Shown: positions 24,501 through 37,076, counted from the stretch's first letter. The stretch is 64,000 nucleotides of DNA from Gambelia wislizenii (GCA_030847615.1 JAUMIR010000002.1:285800028-285864027), one strand, 5' to 3'. Made by a program: numbers and translations. The notes: a model not told the origin generated them from the letters alone.

Positions 24501-24750
24501 AGTCTTGGGAAAATCACTGTGTTGTTTGTTGCTCTGCTCACTGCTTGTCTATTACTTTCTGTTACTTTTCTGAGAGGGGAAAAAAACACAGGGTTGCTAA
24601 GAGAATGGTATAAAATTTGGGAAATTACTGTCAAAATGCCTTTTTAAAATGTGCCTTAATTATTACTTGTAACACCAACAAAATACTTTCACTGTTCCTC
24701 ATTGTGTTGCTTCTGAAACGTACACACACACACACTTCTTTATACTTAGC
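21537..24750. other. Mostly unassigned sequence
   Basis: No gene is supported. A minus-strand frame of 123 codons (21872-21501) overlaps the CR1 tip and has no motif I know. About 23610-23705 is partly self-complementary (CTGCAACTCCCAGC and GGGAGTTGTAGTCCAAC), like the foldback MITEs elsewhere. About 23770-24060 ends in CCACAAAAGCTTGCATTTAT on the plus strand, which resembles a dispersed reptile repeat end; the family is uncertain. Confidence 0.4.
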
Positions 24751-24988
24751 CATGTTCAAACTAAGGGAAAAGAGATTCCATCTAAGCATTAGGAAGAGCT
24801 TCCTGACGGTAAGAGCTGTTCGACTGTAGAATCCACTGCCTCGGAGTGTGGTGGAGTCTCCTTCGTTGGAGGTTTTTAAAACAGAGGCTGGATGGCTATC
24901 TGTCAGGTGTGCTTTGATTGTGTGTTTCTACACAGCAAGGGGTTGGACTGGATGGCCTTTGTGGTCTCTTCCAATTCTATGATTCTAC
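24751..24988 (+). mobile_element. CR1 LINE 3' end
   Basis: It includes AAGAGATTCCATCTAAGCAT, AGCTTCCTGACGGTAAGAGC and the tip TTCCAATTCTATGATTCTA. It is 5'-truncated right after an (AC)n run at 24720-24735. Confidence 0.9.
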
Positions 24989-27900
24989 TGTATGTTGTTG
25001 TCCCTCGTACTTTTACATTCTGGTACCTAGGTATACAAGTCTATTTGTTTTAAAAATTAAAGGGAAAAATTAACATTAAAGTAAAAAATTTAAAAACTGA
25101 AACTTAAATTTAATTAATTAAATAAATAACTTTAAAATTGAAGGGGGAAAGGAAATGAGGGAAAAGGTCCCAAAGAGTTTTGTCAAGTGTATGTCATATG
25201 AGGGCTCTAAGAAATTTAAAAATAGTTAATCTCATTGTCTGGAGGTGGAACTCCTTTTATACAGAGAGGAGGTGAGGGGAAGGAAGTTCATTGGTCACAT
25301 ATAGCCCTGGAGGCTGGTTTCCTGGCCTTAGAGGAGCCCTCCTGAAAAGTGTGTGTGTGGAGAGGGGGTAGTTCTTTCTCCAAAATGGCCATTAGTGCCC
25401 CCAAGCCTCTGGGAGGGTGCTAGTAAGGTTGCCCGACTGAAAACTGGAGAAGGCTCCTCTACCTTTAACGGTTGTGTAGAAGATAGAATTTCAGTAAGTG
25501 TTGCTTGTCATGCAATCAGGTAACAAGTAACACTTGCTGCAATTCCTGCTTCTGTACAACCATTAAAGGGATAGGAGCCCATTCCGGTTTTCACTCTGAT
25601 CACCTGAGGCAGGAGATACAAGGTGATAATGGGAGGTGCAACTCTCCAGGGTTTCACCATGCCCCATAACTCTTGGTAGATGACCACTACTGATTTAAAC
25701 CTTAATTTTTCTTCCCTGAACTTTTTAGGTGACATGGGACATGTTGCCAAAATTTGTTGTGGCTCTTCACTCTGTAAAGGGACTGCAACTTGACACAGAC
25801 GTGAGGGGCCACAGCACAGAAACTGAGGTCACTCAGTATTGTCCTGATCTTCTCCCTTTAACCTTTCCCCATGTAAATGAATGCCAGCTATTCCCACTGA
25901 TAGGGCCCCCTTGGGGAAATATATCCTTGAAGGCATGCTGGGGGTGGGTGGGAGATGCTTCGCACCAGCCTCCCAAAACCTGGCATCCTCCAAATGTGTT
26001 GGCTTCCAACTCTGAGCAGTGGCAGACTAGTGGCTTCCACGTCAGTGAGATAGCAAAACTATTCTGGGTTTCAGTCTGAATGTTAAAGCATATATCCAAG
26101 GTGGCCTACTGTATTTTTGGAGATATATACAAAATTTTGGAGATATTTTGGAGAATATATTCGATAGCCCCTTTACATTTTAGACTAAAATCCATAGATT
26201 ACAACCCCATTGAAATAGAAGCCATGAGCCTCACTGACTCCGAGCATCCTCAGTCAACAGTATGGCTGTTGCGATGAGAACTGTGGTTCAACGTATCTGG
26301 AGGACTTAGGAGGCCACCCAACTTCCTTAGGTGACCTTGCAGTGCACAGATCCTCCCCCACTTACACAACCTACCCATCACAAACATGGGGATTATGCCC
26401 ATTACATGTTAGCTCTTTTTATGATTTTATATAGCCCCTAAAGAAGGCCTTGAGAGCAATACAGACTGAAAATGTTTTGGGCTTTTATAGCAATAAAATA
26501 TCCATCAACTGAGCACTTTGTGATGTATCTCTGGTTTCTTCTGTGCATTTTATTGCGCTCCCTGTTTTTGTTTCATTCTGCCAGTAAGGCATGAAGGCTG
26601 CTGCAGGATATATGGGTGAGATTCCCAGCTGGGCCCCAAACAAAGAGAAAAGATTAGCAGTGCAGCACCATTAGCAATGCAAAGAATACAGGGGAGTGAA
26701 AACCCAGGTAAATGTATATAGCATTGCACCCAAAGTCAATTACTTCCCATAGAGCTTTGGAGGCACTGGGTTCAATGAGCTCCACACAGATCTTATCTGC
26801 TCTGCGCTTTTCCTTTTACTCATGAAAGCAAGGCTGTGTTGGTCTTGGATTTTGCTGTCTTTGCTTAGTTCTGAAGTGGGAGTTAACTTCATCATGGAAT
26901 GTTGAAAAGCAACTTCCCCTCTCATAGCTGCTGAAACATCTGATTGTGGTGAAAAGGGGCAGTTCAGTGTGCACACCTCTTGCAAGTTGGGCAGTGCTCC
27001 CTGCATTGGGGCGGGCAGCCTGGCACCTTTCCATGGGTGTGCACATTTGGCCAGGGGATTGGGGCATGTTCTTTTACTTCTGATATTATTTCTGTCAGAC
27101 CTGTTTGGGACGCAAGCAGTGACTCTCCTTCATAATGTAGGAGACTGTACACAATGTAGCTATGAAGACTGTACAGTACTACTGTACAGCCATGGGAAGA
27201 TGAACTCCATAGGATAACATTGCTTTTGCATATGTTTTGTTTTGAATAGCAAAACTTAGGTGAAATCCTACATTGTAAATATAGCCTAGATTTAGATGCA
27301 TGCAACTAGGCTACTGGATGCAGAGTTCTCCATTCCCCTGGCAGCTCCTTGAAAATGCTACATAGAAGATTGGGGGACCCTGCTGAACACAGTCAGCTGT
27401 GGTACAGGAGAAGATATTTAGGTGACCCTAAATACTGGGTGGGACCACCTCCCTTGAGTCCATAGAAGGCAGATCAGGCACTTGGCAGTAAGAATTCCCT
27501 CCCCAGTTTGAGTGACAATTGGCAATTCTAGAAGACTGAATATGGATTCCACCTACAGTGCACATTTGAATAGGACAGAAGAGGCCTACTGCCTAGTCCC
27601 TGCCAAGCACTAAAGAGGGCATGACCAGTTCCCCTCAAAGGAAGCTAGACTCACAAAAGAAAGCACTTTTATTCTCCAGCCTTCATTGTGCCTTCCTTGC
27701 TGTCCTACCCTAGCTATTGCCCTGCAAACTGCAGTCTCCAAAGGCCAGTGGAGGCCTGATTTATCAGTTGTGTTTCTTGGACAAACACAGATATTAGCTG
27801 AGGTGAACTTAGGTAGAGAAAGAGAAGGCAGAGTTGTTGAAAAAATGGAAATCCCAGCGTTCAAACGGTCTCCCCAGAGGTGCTCACCTGGTGCCTATTC

Positions 27901-29012
27901 TCCTGTCTTCCCAGCATCAAGCAGATGCCTTTTTATTTTCTCATACTTTCAAACTTACTATAATTATTTTGATATTAGCCAAGATCCTACACCAGAGGCT
28001 ACAATTCAAAACTTTATGACGTAGCTACATCTCTGACATGATACACAATCCTTCTCAAGAATTGCAACTATTGGGGCATCCTATGTGGTGTCCTGTTGTT
28101 CATTGGGAAGTCCTGTTGCGCAACATTGTGTAAGACACCCCAATATGCAATGACTCCCCCCCATTGTGCAACAGGACCCACAGAACAATGATGATCATTA
28201 CGTGACAGGGCACATGGCACTATGTAGCTCCATTTACACAATGGTCCCAAAAACGTAGCTACACCTCTCCTTCCCTCTTGAGAATACTAGTCAAGCAACA
28301 ACAAAATTCACTTTATGTAATTGTAAATTGGCTTATGATAGCAGGATGTTAGCCATTATTTTTATGCTGCTTTTATGGATTTGCCATTTTCATCTTTATG
28401 TTTTAGTTGTTTTACAGTGTTGTTAATATTTTACAGTATGGTGCCCTAACAGTGGTTGAAGGGCAAGGTATATCCACAACAAGCAGACAAACAAAGGAAG
28501 CATATACTAGAGTCACAGAGTTGCATAACAAACAAGTCACACCTCTGTGGGATTAAGCATACTGTACAAATGTCTTCTCTTTGCAAGTAATTCAGGATCT
28601 GAACTGAGTGGTGTGTGCTCATAGATATTTGTGATCATTGGAAGGAGAGCTAGCAGAGCTGTTGGTGGCACTCGGTGACATTACAGTTTTGCAGACCAGT
28701 CAGTCATTCCCATGCTTGAGGAGGTGTGTTGCACAAACTGGTAATGTTCAGAATTGAAGCATCAAGAGCCAGTTTAAATAAGCATGTTCATTGCTTGAAA
28801 ACAGCAAAAACAAGGCAGTACACTTTGCATGATGTCACATAACCTCATATACAGTGCCTTTCAATGGAGTTAGCTGATGTCTTCAAAGTCTGCATAATAA
28901 AGAGTGAGCAAAATTATGCCTTATATGTGAATATGTGAAATAATGTCCCAATGGTGTTTTTACTCTTTTCTTAGGAAAGATCTAGGTTCCTCATATTTAG
29001 CCTTGTAGTATC
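24989..29012. other. No gene recognised
   Basis: No convincing exon, RNA gene or transposon end was found in this 4 kb. About 28370-28470 has a late-LINE-like look (GGGCAAGGTATATCC) but is too short to assign. Confidence 0.4.
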
Positions 29013-29165
29013 AGCCATGGAAACCCACTGGGTTAGGCAAGTCTCACTTTCACAGCCTCAGAGGAAGGCTACAGCAAACCTTCTTTGAATAAATGTTGCC
29101 AAGAAAATGCTAGGAAAGGATTGCAATAAGTCAGATTCAACTAGAAGGTGCATAACAACTCAGCA
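29013..29165 (+). mobile_element. tRNA-derived SINE, 5'-truncated
   Basis: AGCCATGGAAACCCACTGGG, CAGAGGAAGGCTACAGC and a tail with AATAAGTCAGATTCAACTAG match the 3' two thirds of the Sauria-type SINEs. The tRNA-like head is missing. Confidence 0.85.
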
Positions 29166-29226
29166 AGTAGTATTAGCAGCTCTTCTGCTTTATTTTTTTT
29201 TTAAAGAAGTGAGTGCCCCCTTGTGA

Positions 29227-30832
29227 CTGAACTAATTACAGCTGGAAACAACTTGACCTAAAAAAATCAACATCAAACTGAAACCTGGAGACAGACTGAT
29301 CAGTTTTGATGTTGTTTCCTTGTTCACCAAAGTCCCCATAATGGACACCATGGCACTCATACAACAAATATTTCCTGAGGACATCACAGCCTTGTTCAAA
29401 CACTGCCTCACCACAAGCTACTTCCAATGGGATAACGAATTCTACGAACAGATAGGTGGGGTAGCCGTGGGCAGCCCCCTGACCCCAGTGATAGCAAACT
29501 TTTACATGGAACATTTTGAAAAGCAAGCCCTGGAAACAGCACCAAAAAAGCCAACAACATGGTTCTGATATGTGGATGACACTTTCACCATTTGGAACCA
29601 TGGAGAAGAAGATTTGGTCTCGTTCCTGAATCACCTGAACAGCATCCACCCAAATATCCAATTCAAGATGGAAAAAGAGAAGGAAGGAACACTGCCATTC
29701 CTGGATGTCCTAGTCATCTGCAAACCAAACCAATGGTTAGGCCTTAGGCCACAAGGTATACAGAAAACCCACACACAGAGACAGGTACCTACACAAGAAC
29801 TCCAATCATCACCCAGGACAAAAAAGAAGCACAATACAAACATTGGTAGACTGCGCAAAAAGGATCTGTGAACCCCACTACCTGGAGGACGAACTGAGGC
29901 ACCTTAACTGGGCCTTACAGGCTAATGGTGACTCCAGATCAGACATCACAAGAGCAGCCAGGCCCAGAAAAAAACCACAGAAACGAAGAAGAAAAACAGC
30001 CACCCAAAGGGAAGGTATTTTTACCATACATCAAAGAAGTCACAGACAGAATATGGAAACTGATGAGGAAACACAACCTCCAAACAATCTATAGACCAAC
30101 CAGAAAAATCCAAGAAATGCTACACTCAGCAAAAGACAAAAGAGACCCTCCCTCTCACAGCTGCAGGAGTTTACCGCGTACCGTGCAGCTGTGGACAAGT
30201 TTACATAGGGACCACTAAACATAGCGTGCAAACACAAATCAAGGAACATGAGAGACACTACAGACTGGGCCAACCAGAAAAATCAGCAGTAGCAGAACAT
30301 GTTAAAAACCAACCTGGACACAAAATGCTATTTGAAAACACAGAAATTCTAGACCAGGCCAACAACTATCTTGTCAGAATGCACAGAGAAGCTATTGAAA
30401 TCCACAAACACCTGGACAACTTCAACAGGAAAGAAGAAACCTTAAAAGTAAACAAAATCTGGCTCCCTGTTTTGAAATACAATAGAATCAAAACTCAACA
30501 CTTACAAAAGAATTCCACCTAGGGACAGGGGGATTCCCAGCACATAATGGCCCATCAACCAACCATCAGCCAAACAGACACTAAGGAGCCTTGCATTTCT
30601 ATACCCAGAAACTAACCATTCAATTACACAAATTTACATATACTCCCCAACAGGAGTTCACAGCATATAAACTCCACACACACACCTACACAACCATTCT
30701 CTGAGGATGCCAGCCATAGATGCAGGTGAAACATCAGAAACTATTCCAGAATACGGCCTCACAGCCCGGAAAAACCCAAGGAAAATCTATGGATGCTGGC
30801 TGTGAAAGCCTTTGACTTCAAACTGACCTAAC
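29227..30832 (+). mobile_element. Penelope-like element with RT and GIY-YIG endonuclease
   Basis: The frame opens in the RT with FDVVSLFTKVP at about 29306, followed by GGVAVGSPLTPVIANFYMEH and LPFLDVL. A TGA stop at about 29566 replaces the residue before the YVDDTF catalytic box; CGA to TGA is the likely change. After a frame change come GVYRVPCSCGQVYIGTTK at about 30166 and RIKEHERHYRLGQPEKS-like sequence, the GIY-YIG nuclease of Penelope-like elements. LDNFNRKEETLKVNKIWLPV closes the frame at about 30520. The 3' region ends with AAAGCCTTTGACTTC. The 5' part of the RT is absent. Confidence 0.92.
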
Positions 30833-30835
30833 TAC

Positions 30836-30974
30836 TTTGTTGTTGTGTGCCTTCAAGTGTTTCTGACTTGATGACCCTATCACAGGGTTTTCTGAGGCGG
30901 AGTGTGTGTGACTTGCCCAAGGTCATTCAGTGGGTTTTCATGGCTGAGGATTCAAACCCTGATTTCCAGAGAAA
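30836..30974 (-). mobile_element. tRNA-derived SINE, partial
   Basis: Minus-strand SINE body and tail (GACTTGCCCAAGGTCATTC, GTGCCTTCAAGTGTTTCTGA on the plus strand), shortened by an internal deletion. It ends where the pogo-like copy begins. Confidence 0.8.
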
Positions 30975-30976
30975 TA

Positions 30977-31132
30977 CAGTTGTCCCTCCATATTCATGGA
31001 TTTGGTATTCACAGATTTAAGTATTCACAGCTTGAAACTATTCTTAAATATAATGGGACTTGAGTATTCACAGATTTGGATATTCACAGGGGGTCCTAGA
31101 ACCAAACCCCAGCAAATATGAATGGACAACTG
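30977..31132. mobile_element. Short pogo/Tigger-like nonautonomous element, copy c
   Basis: Starts CAGTTGTCCCTCC after TA at 30975-30976 and ends GGACAACTG. The right flank is GGTA, so the second TA is displaced or mutated. The interior is shorter than in copies a, b and d. Confidence 0.8.
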
Positions 31133-32212
31133 GGTACTGATAAGCAAAAGACCTCATATGTTGGGTGTTCTGGAGATTTTCCCCACTACCAAGTTTCATA
31201 AAAATAATTCCATTTCTCAAAAATAAATAAATAAATGAATGAATGAATAACTTCTAAAGTATTAAACACTGCTGTTATGATGCTCTAAGAAGTTAAGTTC
31301 ACCAGCCCAGAATCTTATGGCCCTTCACATGTTGGTGCATCTAGCCAGCAAAGGTGCCAATAAGGAATACTGGAAGCTGCAGTCCAGCAACATTTGGAGG
31401 GCAACATGATTCCCATCCTGTCCTAAACAAATAAAGGATAAGCTGCTGTGCTGAGTTCCTTAGATATAGCAAGAACATTCAGAATTTCATATGCACAGGT
31501 GCCAACTCACATTATCAGCAGTCTTTGGTTCATGTTCATTTCTATGCTGCTTCCCATTTACTATATCTCTAGTGGGAAACTTTTGGCCCTGTAAATATTG
31601 GTGGTGAACTACAACTCCCCCTGACACTATCCAGTCCAAAGAATGGTGACAGGAATTGTAGCTCAACATCTGGAAGGCTTCAAATGCTCCAGCCCTGTTG
31701 TTTTGGAATTTCCATGGGACATTTATTGCTGACTGGATTGTCAAATCCATACAGTGCATACACAGAACTGAGCTAATAAAGAACTGGTGGCATACTGGAG
31801 GCATACGGTAACTAGACTTCAGAAATCTTTTGAACAGATAGGCCTAGAACAACTCAGTTCCCTTTCTCATGCACTTACACACCTACCCCCACATTCAGTG
31901 CCTTCCAGGAAAGCACTTGCTGTTCAGTTTCATTTGCTATTGGCCCTACTGGTTGGAACTTCCTGCTTTGGGAAGATGGAGGTAAAGGCAGCAGAGGGGC
32001 CAGTTGGTCATCTTAGGCCTTTGAGGGGTTTTTTTGGGGGGGGGGGGTTTCCACACCTGAGAAGTGTCACAAGCAGCTGGAGGGTAAACTAAAAGATTCT
32101 TTACTATGGTTGGGGAAAACTAGATTTTTTTTTAAAGGCCTGGTTGCTCTTACAGGTCTTTATAAAATTTGGTGGTGCTGTGTAAATAGCGAACTTCTTG
32201 CAGTATGTGTAT
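31133..32212. other. No gene; decayed repeats likely
   Basis: 31330-31420 and 31560-31690 contain GGAAGCTGCAGTCCAGCAAC and GAACTACAACTCCCCC, reminiscent of MITE interiors. A G run lies near 32033-32047. No exon is supported. Confidence 0.4.
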
Positions 32213-32552
32213 ATAATAATAATAATAATAAAATTTTATTTCTATCCCGCCCCTCTGCAACGCAATCGGGGCGGCTTACAATATAAAAACTCCATAGTCC
32301 CAGTACCCTAGCCCACCCCCCCTTAAAATAATATTAAACTATAAAAGATTAAAAACATACAGTAAATTAGAAAAATATTAAAACATACAATAGTTTTTAA
32401 AAAATGATTTAAAAAAAAATGATTACAGCTCAGGGAGGACAACCGAGTCTTGGGCCGGGATAGTTATTCAGGAAAGGCCTGCCGGAAAAGATCCGTCTTG
32501 ACAGCTTTTTTAAAGCCGTCTAAGGTGTTAATAAGACGGTTAATAAGAAGTG
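32213..32552 (-). mobile_element. L2 LINE 3' end with (ATT)n tail
   Basis: ATAATAATAATAATA is followed by ATCCCGCCCCTCTGCAACGC and, further in, AAGGCCTGCCGGAAAAGATC, the reverse of an L2 3' end like that at 12480-12760. Confidence 0.88.
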
Positions 32553-32554
32553 TA

Positions 32555-32781
32555 CAGTTGTCCCTCCGTATCCACGGATTTGGTATCCACGGATTTAAGT
32601 ATTCACAGCTTGAAATAGTCTTTAAAAAATAATGCAAAAAACCAAGCCTTGATTTTGCCATCTTATATAAGGGACACCATTTTGCTATGCCATTGCATAT
32701 AATGGGACTTGAGTATTCATAGATTTTGGTATCCATGGGGGGTCCTGGAACCAAACCCCAGCAAATATGAAGGGATAACTG
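32555..32781. mobile_element. Short pogo/Tigger-like nonautonomous element, copy d
   Basis: CAGTTGTCCCTCCGTATCCA to AGGGATAACTG, flanked by TA (32553-32554 and 32782-32783). It is colinear with copies a and b in the opposite orientation and abuts the truncated edge of the L2 tail. Confidence 0.9.
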
Positions 32782-32836
32782 TATATACTGTTGACGAATA
32801 CTGTGCATTTTTAAAAGAAGAGGTTGACTTTAAGGG

Positions 32837-33062
32837 CAGTTTCACACTATACCATTATGGCATTATAATTTCACTTTAACTGCCATGGCTGCATCCTATT
32901 GAAATCTGGGGTTTGTAGTTTGGTGACGCACCAGAGGAGCTCTCTAGCTGGGAATACCCCTCCGAAAGCTGCAAATCCCAGGACTGTTAGATGCAGCTAT
33001 AGCAGTTAAAGAAGAATCAAAGTAACAGTACTATAATTGCGTAGTGTAAAAGGGTCCTGGAT
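32837..33062. mobile_element. Foldback MITE, diverged
   Basis: The halves are inverted copies. The left has TTTAACTGCCATGGCTGCAT and GGGGTTTGTAGTTT; the right has GCTGCAAATCCCAGGACT and ATGCAGCTATAGCAGTTAAA. Outer ends are CAGTTTCACACTATACC and GTAGTGTAAAAGGGTCCTGG. It is related to the foldback elements at 58376-58590 and 59570-59745. No coding capacity. Confidence 0.75.
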
Positions 33063-33108
33063 CTACATATAACAGTTCCACCCTTTATTAAAAGCTATGC
33101 TTGGGACA

Positions 33109-33718
33109 AAAAGACCAATGCGATTTTGGGCTGTATCAATAGAAGTACAGTGTCTAGATCAAGGGAAGTAATAGTGCCACTCTATTCTGCCTTGGTCAGA
33201 CCTCACTTAGAATACTGTGTCCAGTTCTGGGCGCCACAATTCAAAAAGGATATTGACAAATTGGAGCGTGTCCAGAGAAGGGCAACTAAAATGGTGAAAG
33301 GTCTGGAAACCATGCCTTATGAGGAGAGACTTAGGGAGCTGGGTATGTTTAGCCGGGAAAAAAGACGGTTAAGAGGCGATATGATAGCCCTGTTTAAGTA
33401 TTTGAAGGGATGTCACGTTGAGGATGGAGCAGGCTTGTTTTCTGCTGCTCCAGAGACTGGAACACGGAGCAATGGGTGCAAGCTCCAAGAACAGAGATTC
33501 CACCTCAACATGAGGAACTTTTTGACAGTAAGAGCTGTTCGGCAGTGGAACACACTCCCTTGGAGCGTGGTGGGGTCTCCTTCCTTGGAAGTCTTTAAAC
33601 AGAGGCTGGATTGCCATCTGTCAGGGATGCTTTGATCAAGATTTCCTGCGTGGCAGGGGGGTTGGACTGGATGGCCCTCATGGTGTCTTCCAACTCTGCA
33701 ATTCTATGATTCTATGAA
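33109..33718 (+). mobile_element. CR1 LINE 3' end with intact terminal frame
   Basis: The open frame 33126-33635 (169 codons) covers the end of the CR1 protein: [70 protein letters not shown]. The 3' tip TTCTATGATTCTATGA follows at about 33700. With no stop in this part it looks younger than the other CR1 pieces here, but it is 5'-truncated and cannot move by itself. Confidence 0.93.
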
Positions 33719-34187
33719 ATTAGTAACTCCCCTCTCCCTGCAAGGTTTTAGTTAACAGGAAGAGGATACGACCATATTTTGTTGTCTCCTCTGAAGCTCC
33801 ACTAGATGCTGCAGTATCTTGCTTTTGCGTTTTTATTAGCTACCGTTTTATGTATTTATTGTTGTTTTAAAATGTTAAATTGAGAGGCTTTTACCTAAAC
33901 AGTGGGATGGATATACAGGGAGGAAATCCTAACAATTGAGTTTTGAGATGGTGATGGCAATCAGACCCTCGAGCAAGCTTTTTCCTGGGAAGTGGGAAAG
34001 TCTGCATGTTTCTGGTGAAAGGATTTAAGAATGGAGTTAAACTGAATTAGTGGTCTCACTGACTTACAACTCCATGAAGAATGTGGAGGATGAAAAGCCA
34101 AAAGGAAAGTACAGAGTTCAGTTAAGATAGAATACGACAGTAGTAGGTGGTGGTGACTGAGCAAGGGAAGGAGTTTTAATCAATGTG
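33719..34187. other. No gene seen
   Basis: 33830-33925 looks like a faded LINE 3' tail (TTTTACCTAAACAGTGGGAT). Nothing else is recognisable. Confidence 0.4.
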
Positions 34188-34345
34188 AAGTCGAAGGCTT
34201 TCACAGCCGGCATTCATAGATTTTCCTTGGTTTGGAACCTCTGAGAATGCCAGCCACAGATGCAGGCAAAATGTCAGAAAGAAACTATTCCAGAACACAG
34301 CCTCACAGCCAGGAAAAAAAACAAGGAAAAGCTATAGATTTTTAA
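34188..34345 (+). mobile_element. Penelope-like element terminal fragment
   Basis: 34240-34320 is the 3' end (CCAGCCACAGATGCAGGCAA, AGAAACTATTCCAGAACACA). It is preceded at 34188-34222 by an inverted copy of the very end of the element (GTCGAAGGCTTTCACAGCCG). Short inverted extensions of this sort are known for Penelope-like elements. Confidence 0.75.
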
Positions 34346-35439
34346 TCACTTGTACAGCAGTGATGGCAAAGGCAACATTTTTGTCCATCCAGTGTCCAAT
34401 CAGAGGATCTGTTTGAGACTGTGAAGTTTCTTAAAAGGAAATCAAGATCTAGCCAAACTGACAGTTAACTTTCTTTTTTTTTAAACCACTGCATGGATAC
34501 TATGGTGTTACTAAGGCCAGTGTTGCCCCACCCTCTGACAGTGTCACCTGCTGTGGTTTGGCCTCTCCACACCTGCATAGTGCTGCCACTGCATGGATAA
34601 AATCTCTCATATCAGGCTGATAGATACTTACAAATATACCTTTCAGTGTTGGCAGAATACTTTGGGATACCTGTATATGCATATAAATATACTGTATTCA
34701 CATCTACACAGTCACTCCAACAATTTAACATGAATCCTGCTTCTCCTTGCATGAGGTTACAAACGGCAGATGAGTTGCACCACTTCTATCTCAATCAACA
34801 TCTTGAGGCAGGTGTGAGGGAACTTTTAACATACCAGATGTTTTAAACTACAATTCTTATAATTCCTTCCCCCTGGCCATGCTCTTTGGGGCTTCTGGTA
34901 GTTGAAGTCTGAAACACCAGGATAGCCAAAGGCTCCCCTTTTCTATCTCCAGGCTTAAGTGGAAGAGAGTAGGGAAACTGAAAGGACGCTGGAGCTCTCC
35001 TCCCATTTTTCTCCTGGCAATGTTCCAAAGCTTTGTGCAATACTCCTCAATACTAATTTTGGCCTAAGCAGTAGCAACACTTCAGTGGTGAAAATGCTGA
35101 GAGAGCATCACTGCACTTCTAAGCTAGCAACATCCCGCTCAGCAACAAATGAAGGTGCACTCCATCACAAAAGCCTCTAACTGCTTTCTCATTTCATGCA
35201 GACAGGAGGAACGCCTTCTAGGCTGATTCTGGTCTGGACGTTACCATTCCCTGTGCAGGTCTGAACAAGTGAGTTTTCATACAAGGTTACTGCAATGCTG
35301 TATCTTCTCTCTCCTGGGAAGAACATTGTGGCAATAGGGAGACCATCTCAATTCCACACATCATTCAGGGAAAGAGCAGCAGCAGAGATCTTTCCACACT
35401 CTCACTGCCAGAAAATACACTTGCTTCAAATACCCATCA
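34346..35439. other. No gene seen
   Basis: The only structure noticed is an imperfect hairpin-like stretch at 34840-34925. This may be the distal 3' flank of the SPINK gene. Confidence 0.35.
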
Positions 35440-35520
35440 CCCTAGTTATTATTTTATTTATTTATTGCATTTGTATGCCACTTTTCTCCCAAAGTGGGAC
35501 CCAAGATAGCTTCTAAAGTA
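35440..35520 (-). mobile_element. L2-like LINE 3' tail
   Basis: TTATTTTATTTATTTATTGC is followed by TTCTCCCAAAGTGGGACCCA, the reversed LINE tail seen elsewhere in the window. Confidence 0.6.
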
Positions 35521-35564
35521 GTCAATTACAACCTGGAAACTGAAAGGAAGCATGCTCTGACTAC

Positions 35565-36536
35565 GGGGTCGTTTACACAGCAAAATAAATCCTCAAAGAA
35601 TGCGACAAGAAGCCTGATAGTTCCCACACATTTCGAAGCAACAGCGCCCTTTTCAGAAGGAGGGGGTGCAAAAAACCCATAAGTCACGCAGTATCAGCTT
35701 TCACTAGTTTTCCACCCTTTTTTGATTAAGTTCGCAAAAATGCGCATAATTTATCGTGGGAACTAACGATCGTGTAAACTGGCATCTGCCTTTTCGAATT
35801 ACTGTGAGCAGAGCTGAATCCTGATTGGTTGGAGTGACCATTCTGCTTTATCTGAATAGACTGAGGGGTTGGAGAGAAGAAATTCACCCTCCTTCTGCTT
35901 GCAGCCCACTTTGGAAAATCAAGCCCTTCCTGTCTGTCTTTCGGGGGGTGGGTGGGAAGATGCTTCGCTGCTTCGCTGGTGTGTGTGTGTGTGTGTGTGC
36001 TGGGAAACATCCGATCGCATGTTCGTTCTTTTGTTTGTCCTTCCGTTCACTTGCCTTTATTCAAGGCTTCGGAGGGAGGGAAAACATTCAGGAATGAGGC
36101 AAGCCCTAGTTCTGTGGTGTGTGTTTGTGTGTGCATGCATGAAGGGAACCAAAGATCGCTCCACCATGCTTTTGCTTGTTCGTGCTTTCATTGACTCCTT
36201 TCTTTATAGAAGCCTTTCGGGGCTGGGGAAGACGGGGGGGGGGTTTTAAACAGATCGCTCTTTCAATCCCTTGTTTGTTTATCCTTTTTTTCCTCTCATT
36301 ATTTATGGTCTCCATGACCCCCTCCTTGCTCCCTCCCCGCCTCCTGCCTGGCTTTAATAATCTGGAGGCGATCCCCCCCCCACCTTTGCCTGTGTGAACT
36401 AAGCAAAACAGAAAGTTGCTGGATCTGGCGTCATCATCCGAAAATGCCAGGCGTCGTGTGATTTATGCACTCCTGATGCGAAAGAACGGTAATCCGGAAT
36501 CTTGCGAACTTTTTCCTGTCGTGGAACCGGCCCCTA
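35565..36536. mobile_element. Possible nonautonomous DNA transposon
   Basis: The left end CGGGGTCGTTTACACAG and the right end GTGGAACCGGCCCC are imperfect inverted repeats next to TA. The interior is less AT-rich than its flanks and has many CpG sites (CGATCG, GATGCG, TTCGCG-like), CCAAT-like GATTGGTTGG and several homopolymer runs, but no conserved frame. A CpG-rich regulatory region is the alternative. Confidence 0.4.
35978..36000 (+). repeat. (GT)n microsatellite
   Basis: About 11 GT units, with a shorter GT-rich run at 36115-36135. Confidence 0.9.
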
Positions 36537-37076
36537 CATTAATTGCCCTGGCTACATTGCATATGTGCTGCCATTGTATGTTTGTGCTATGCGTATGAGT
36601 TTGCAGGGACCTGTTACTTGTTAGCAGCTTTGAGGAAATACAGGGTCTAAATCTTCACAAATAAATATCAAGCAACACATCCATCCTTTCAATAAAACAG
36701 CTGTAATATGCAAATTCAGAAGTAAGATAAGGATAAATGAGCTTGCTTCAGTTTTAGCAGTTTGGAAGACACATTTCAAATACAGTTTCAACTTCTCTAC
36801 AAGTTAATGCATGTCCCACTTGCTTGAAGTTGGTCTCATGAACATGAATTCTTATAGGCTATTTGTATATCCTTGTCATATTCTCTGCAAGAGAATGAGA
36901 ATGAAAGGAGATGTTAGATGCACTGGCTAGGAAGCTTACAGACTTGGCAATACTACAAGCTGCCAATCATTGCTTTTTGGCCACAAGGATGCTAAACTGG
37001 AGGAAGCTGACTTTTTGTTACCTTACACAAACTTGGTTTTTGACTTCCAAGGTAAAGCTACATAATTTAGCTCCTA
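36537..37076 (-). other. Possible 3' flank of the SPINK gene
   Basis: This lies directly downstream of the proposed stop codon. I see no strong AATAAA on the minus strand close by; an ATTAAA occurs near 36354. The extent of any 3' untranslated region is undetermined. Confidence 0.3.
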
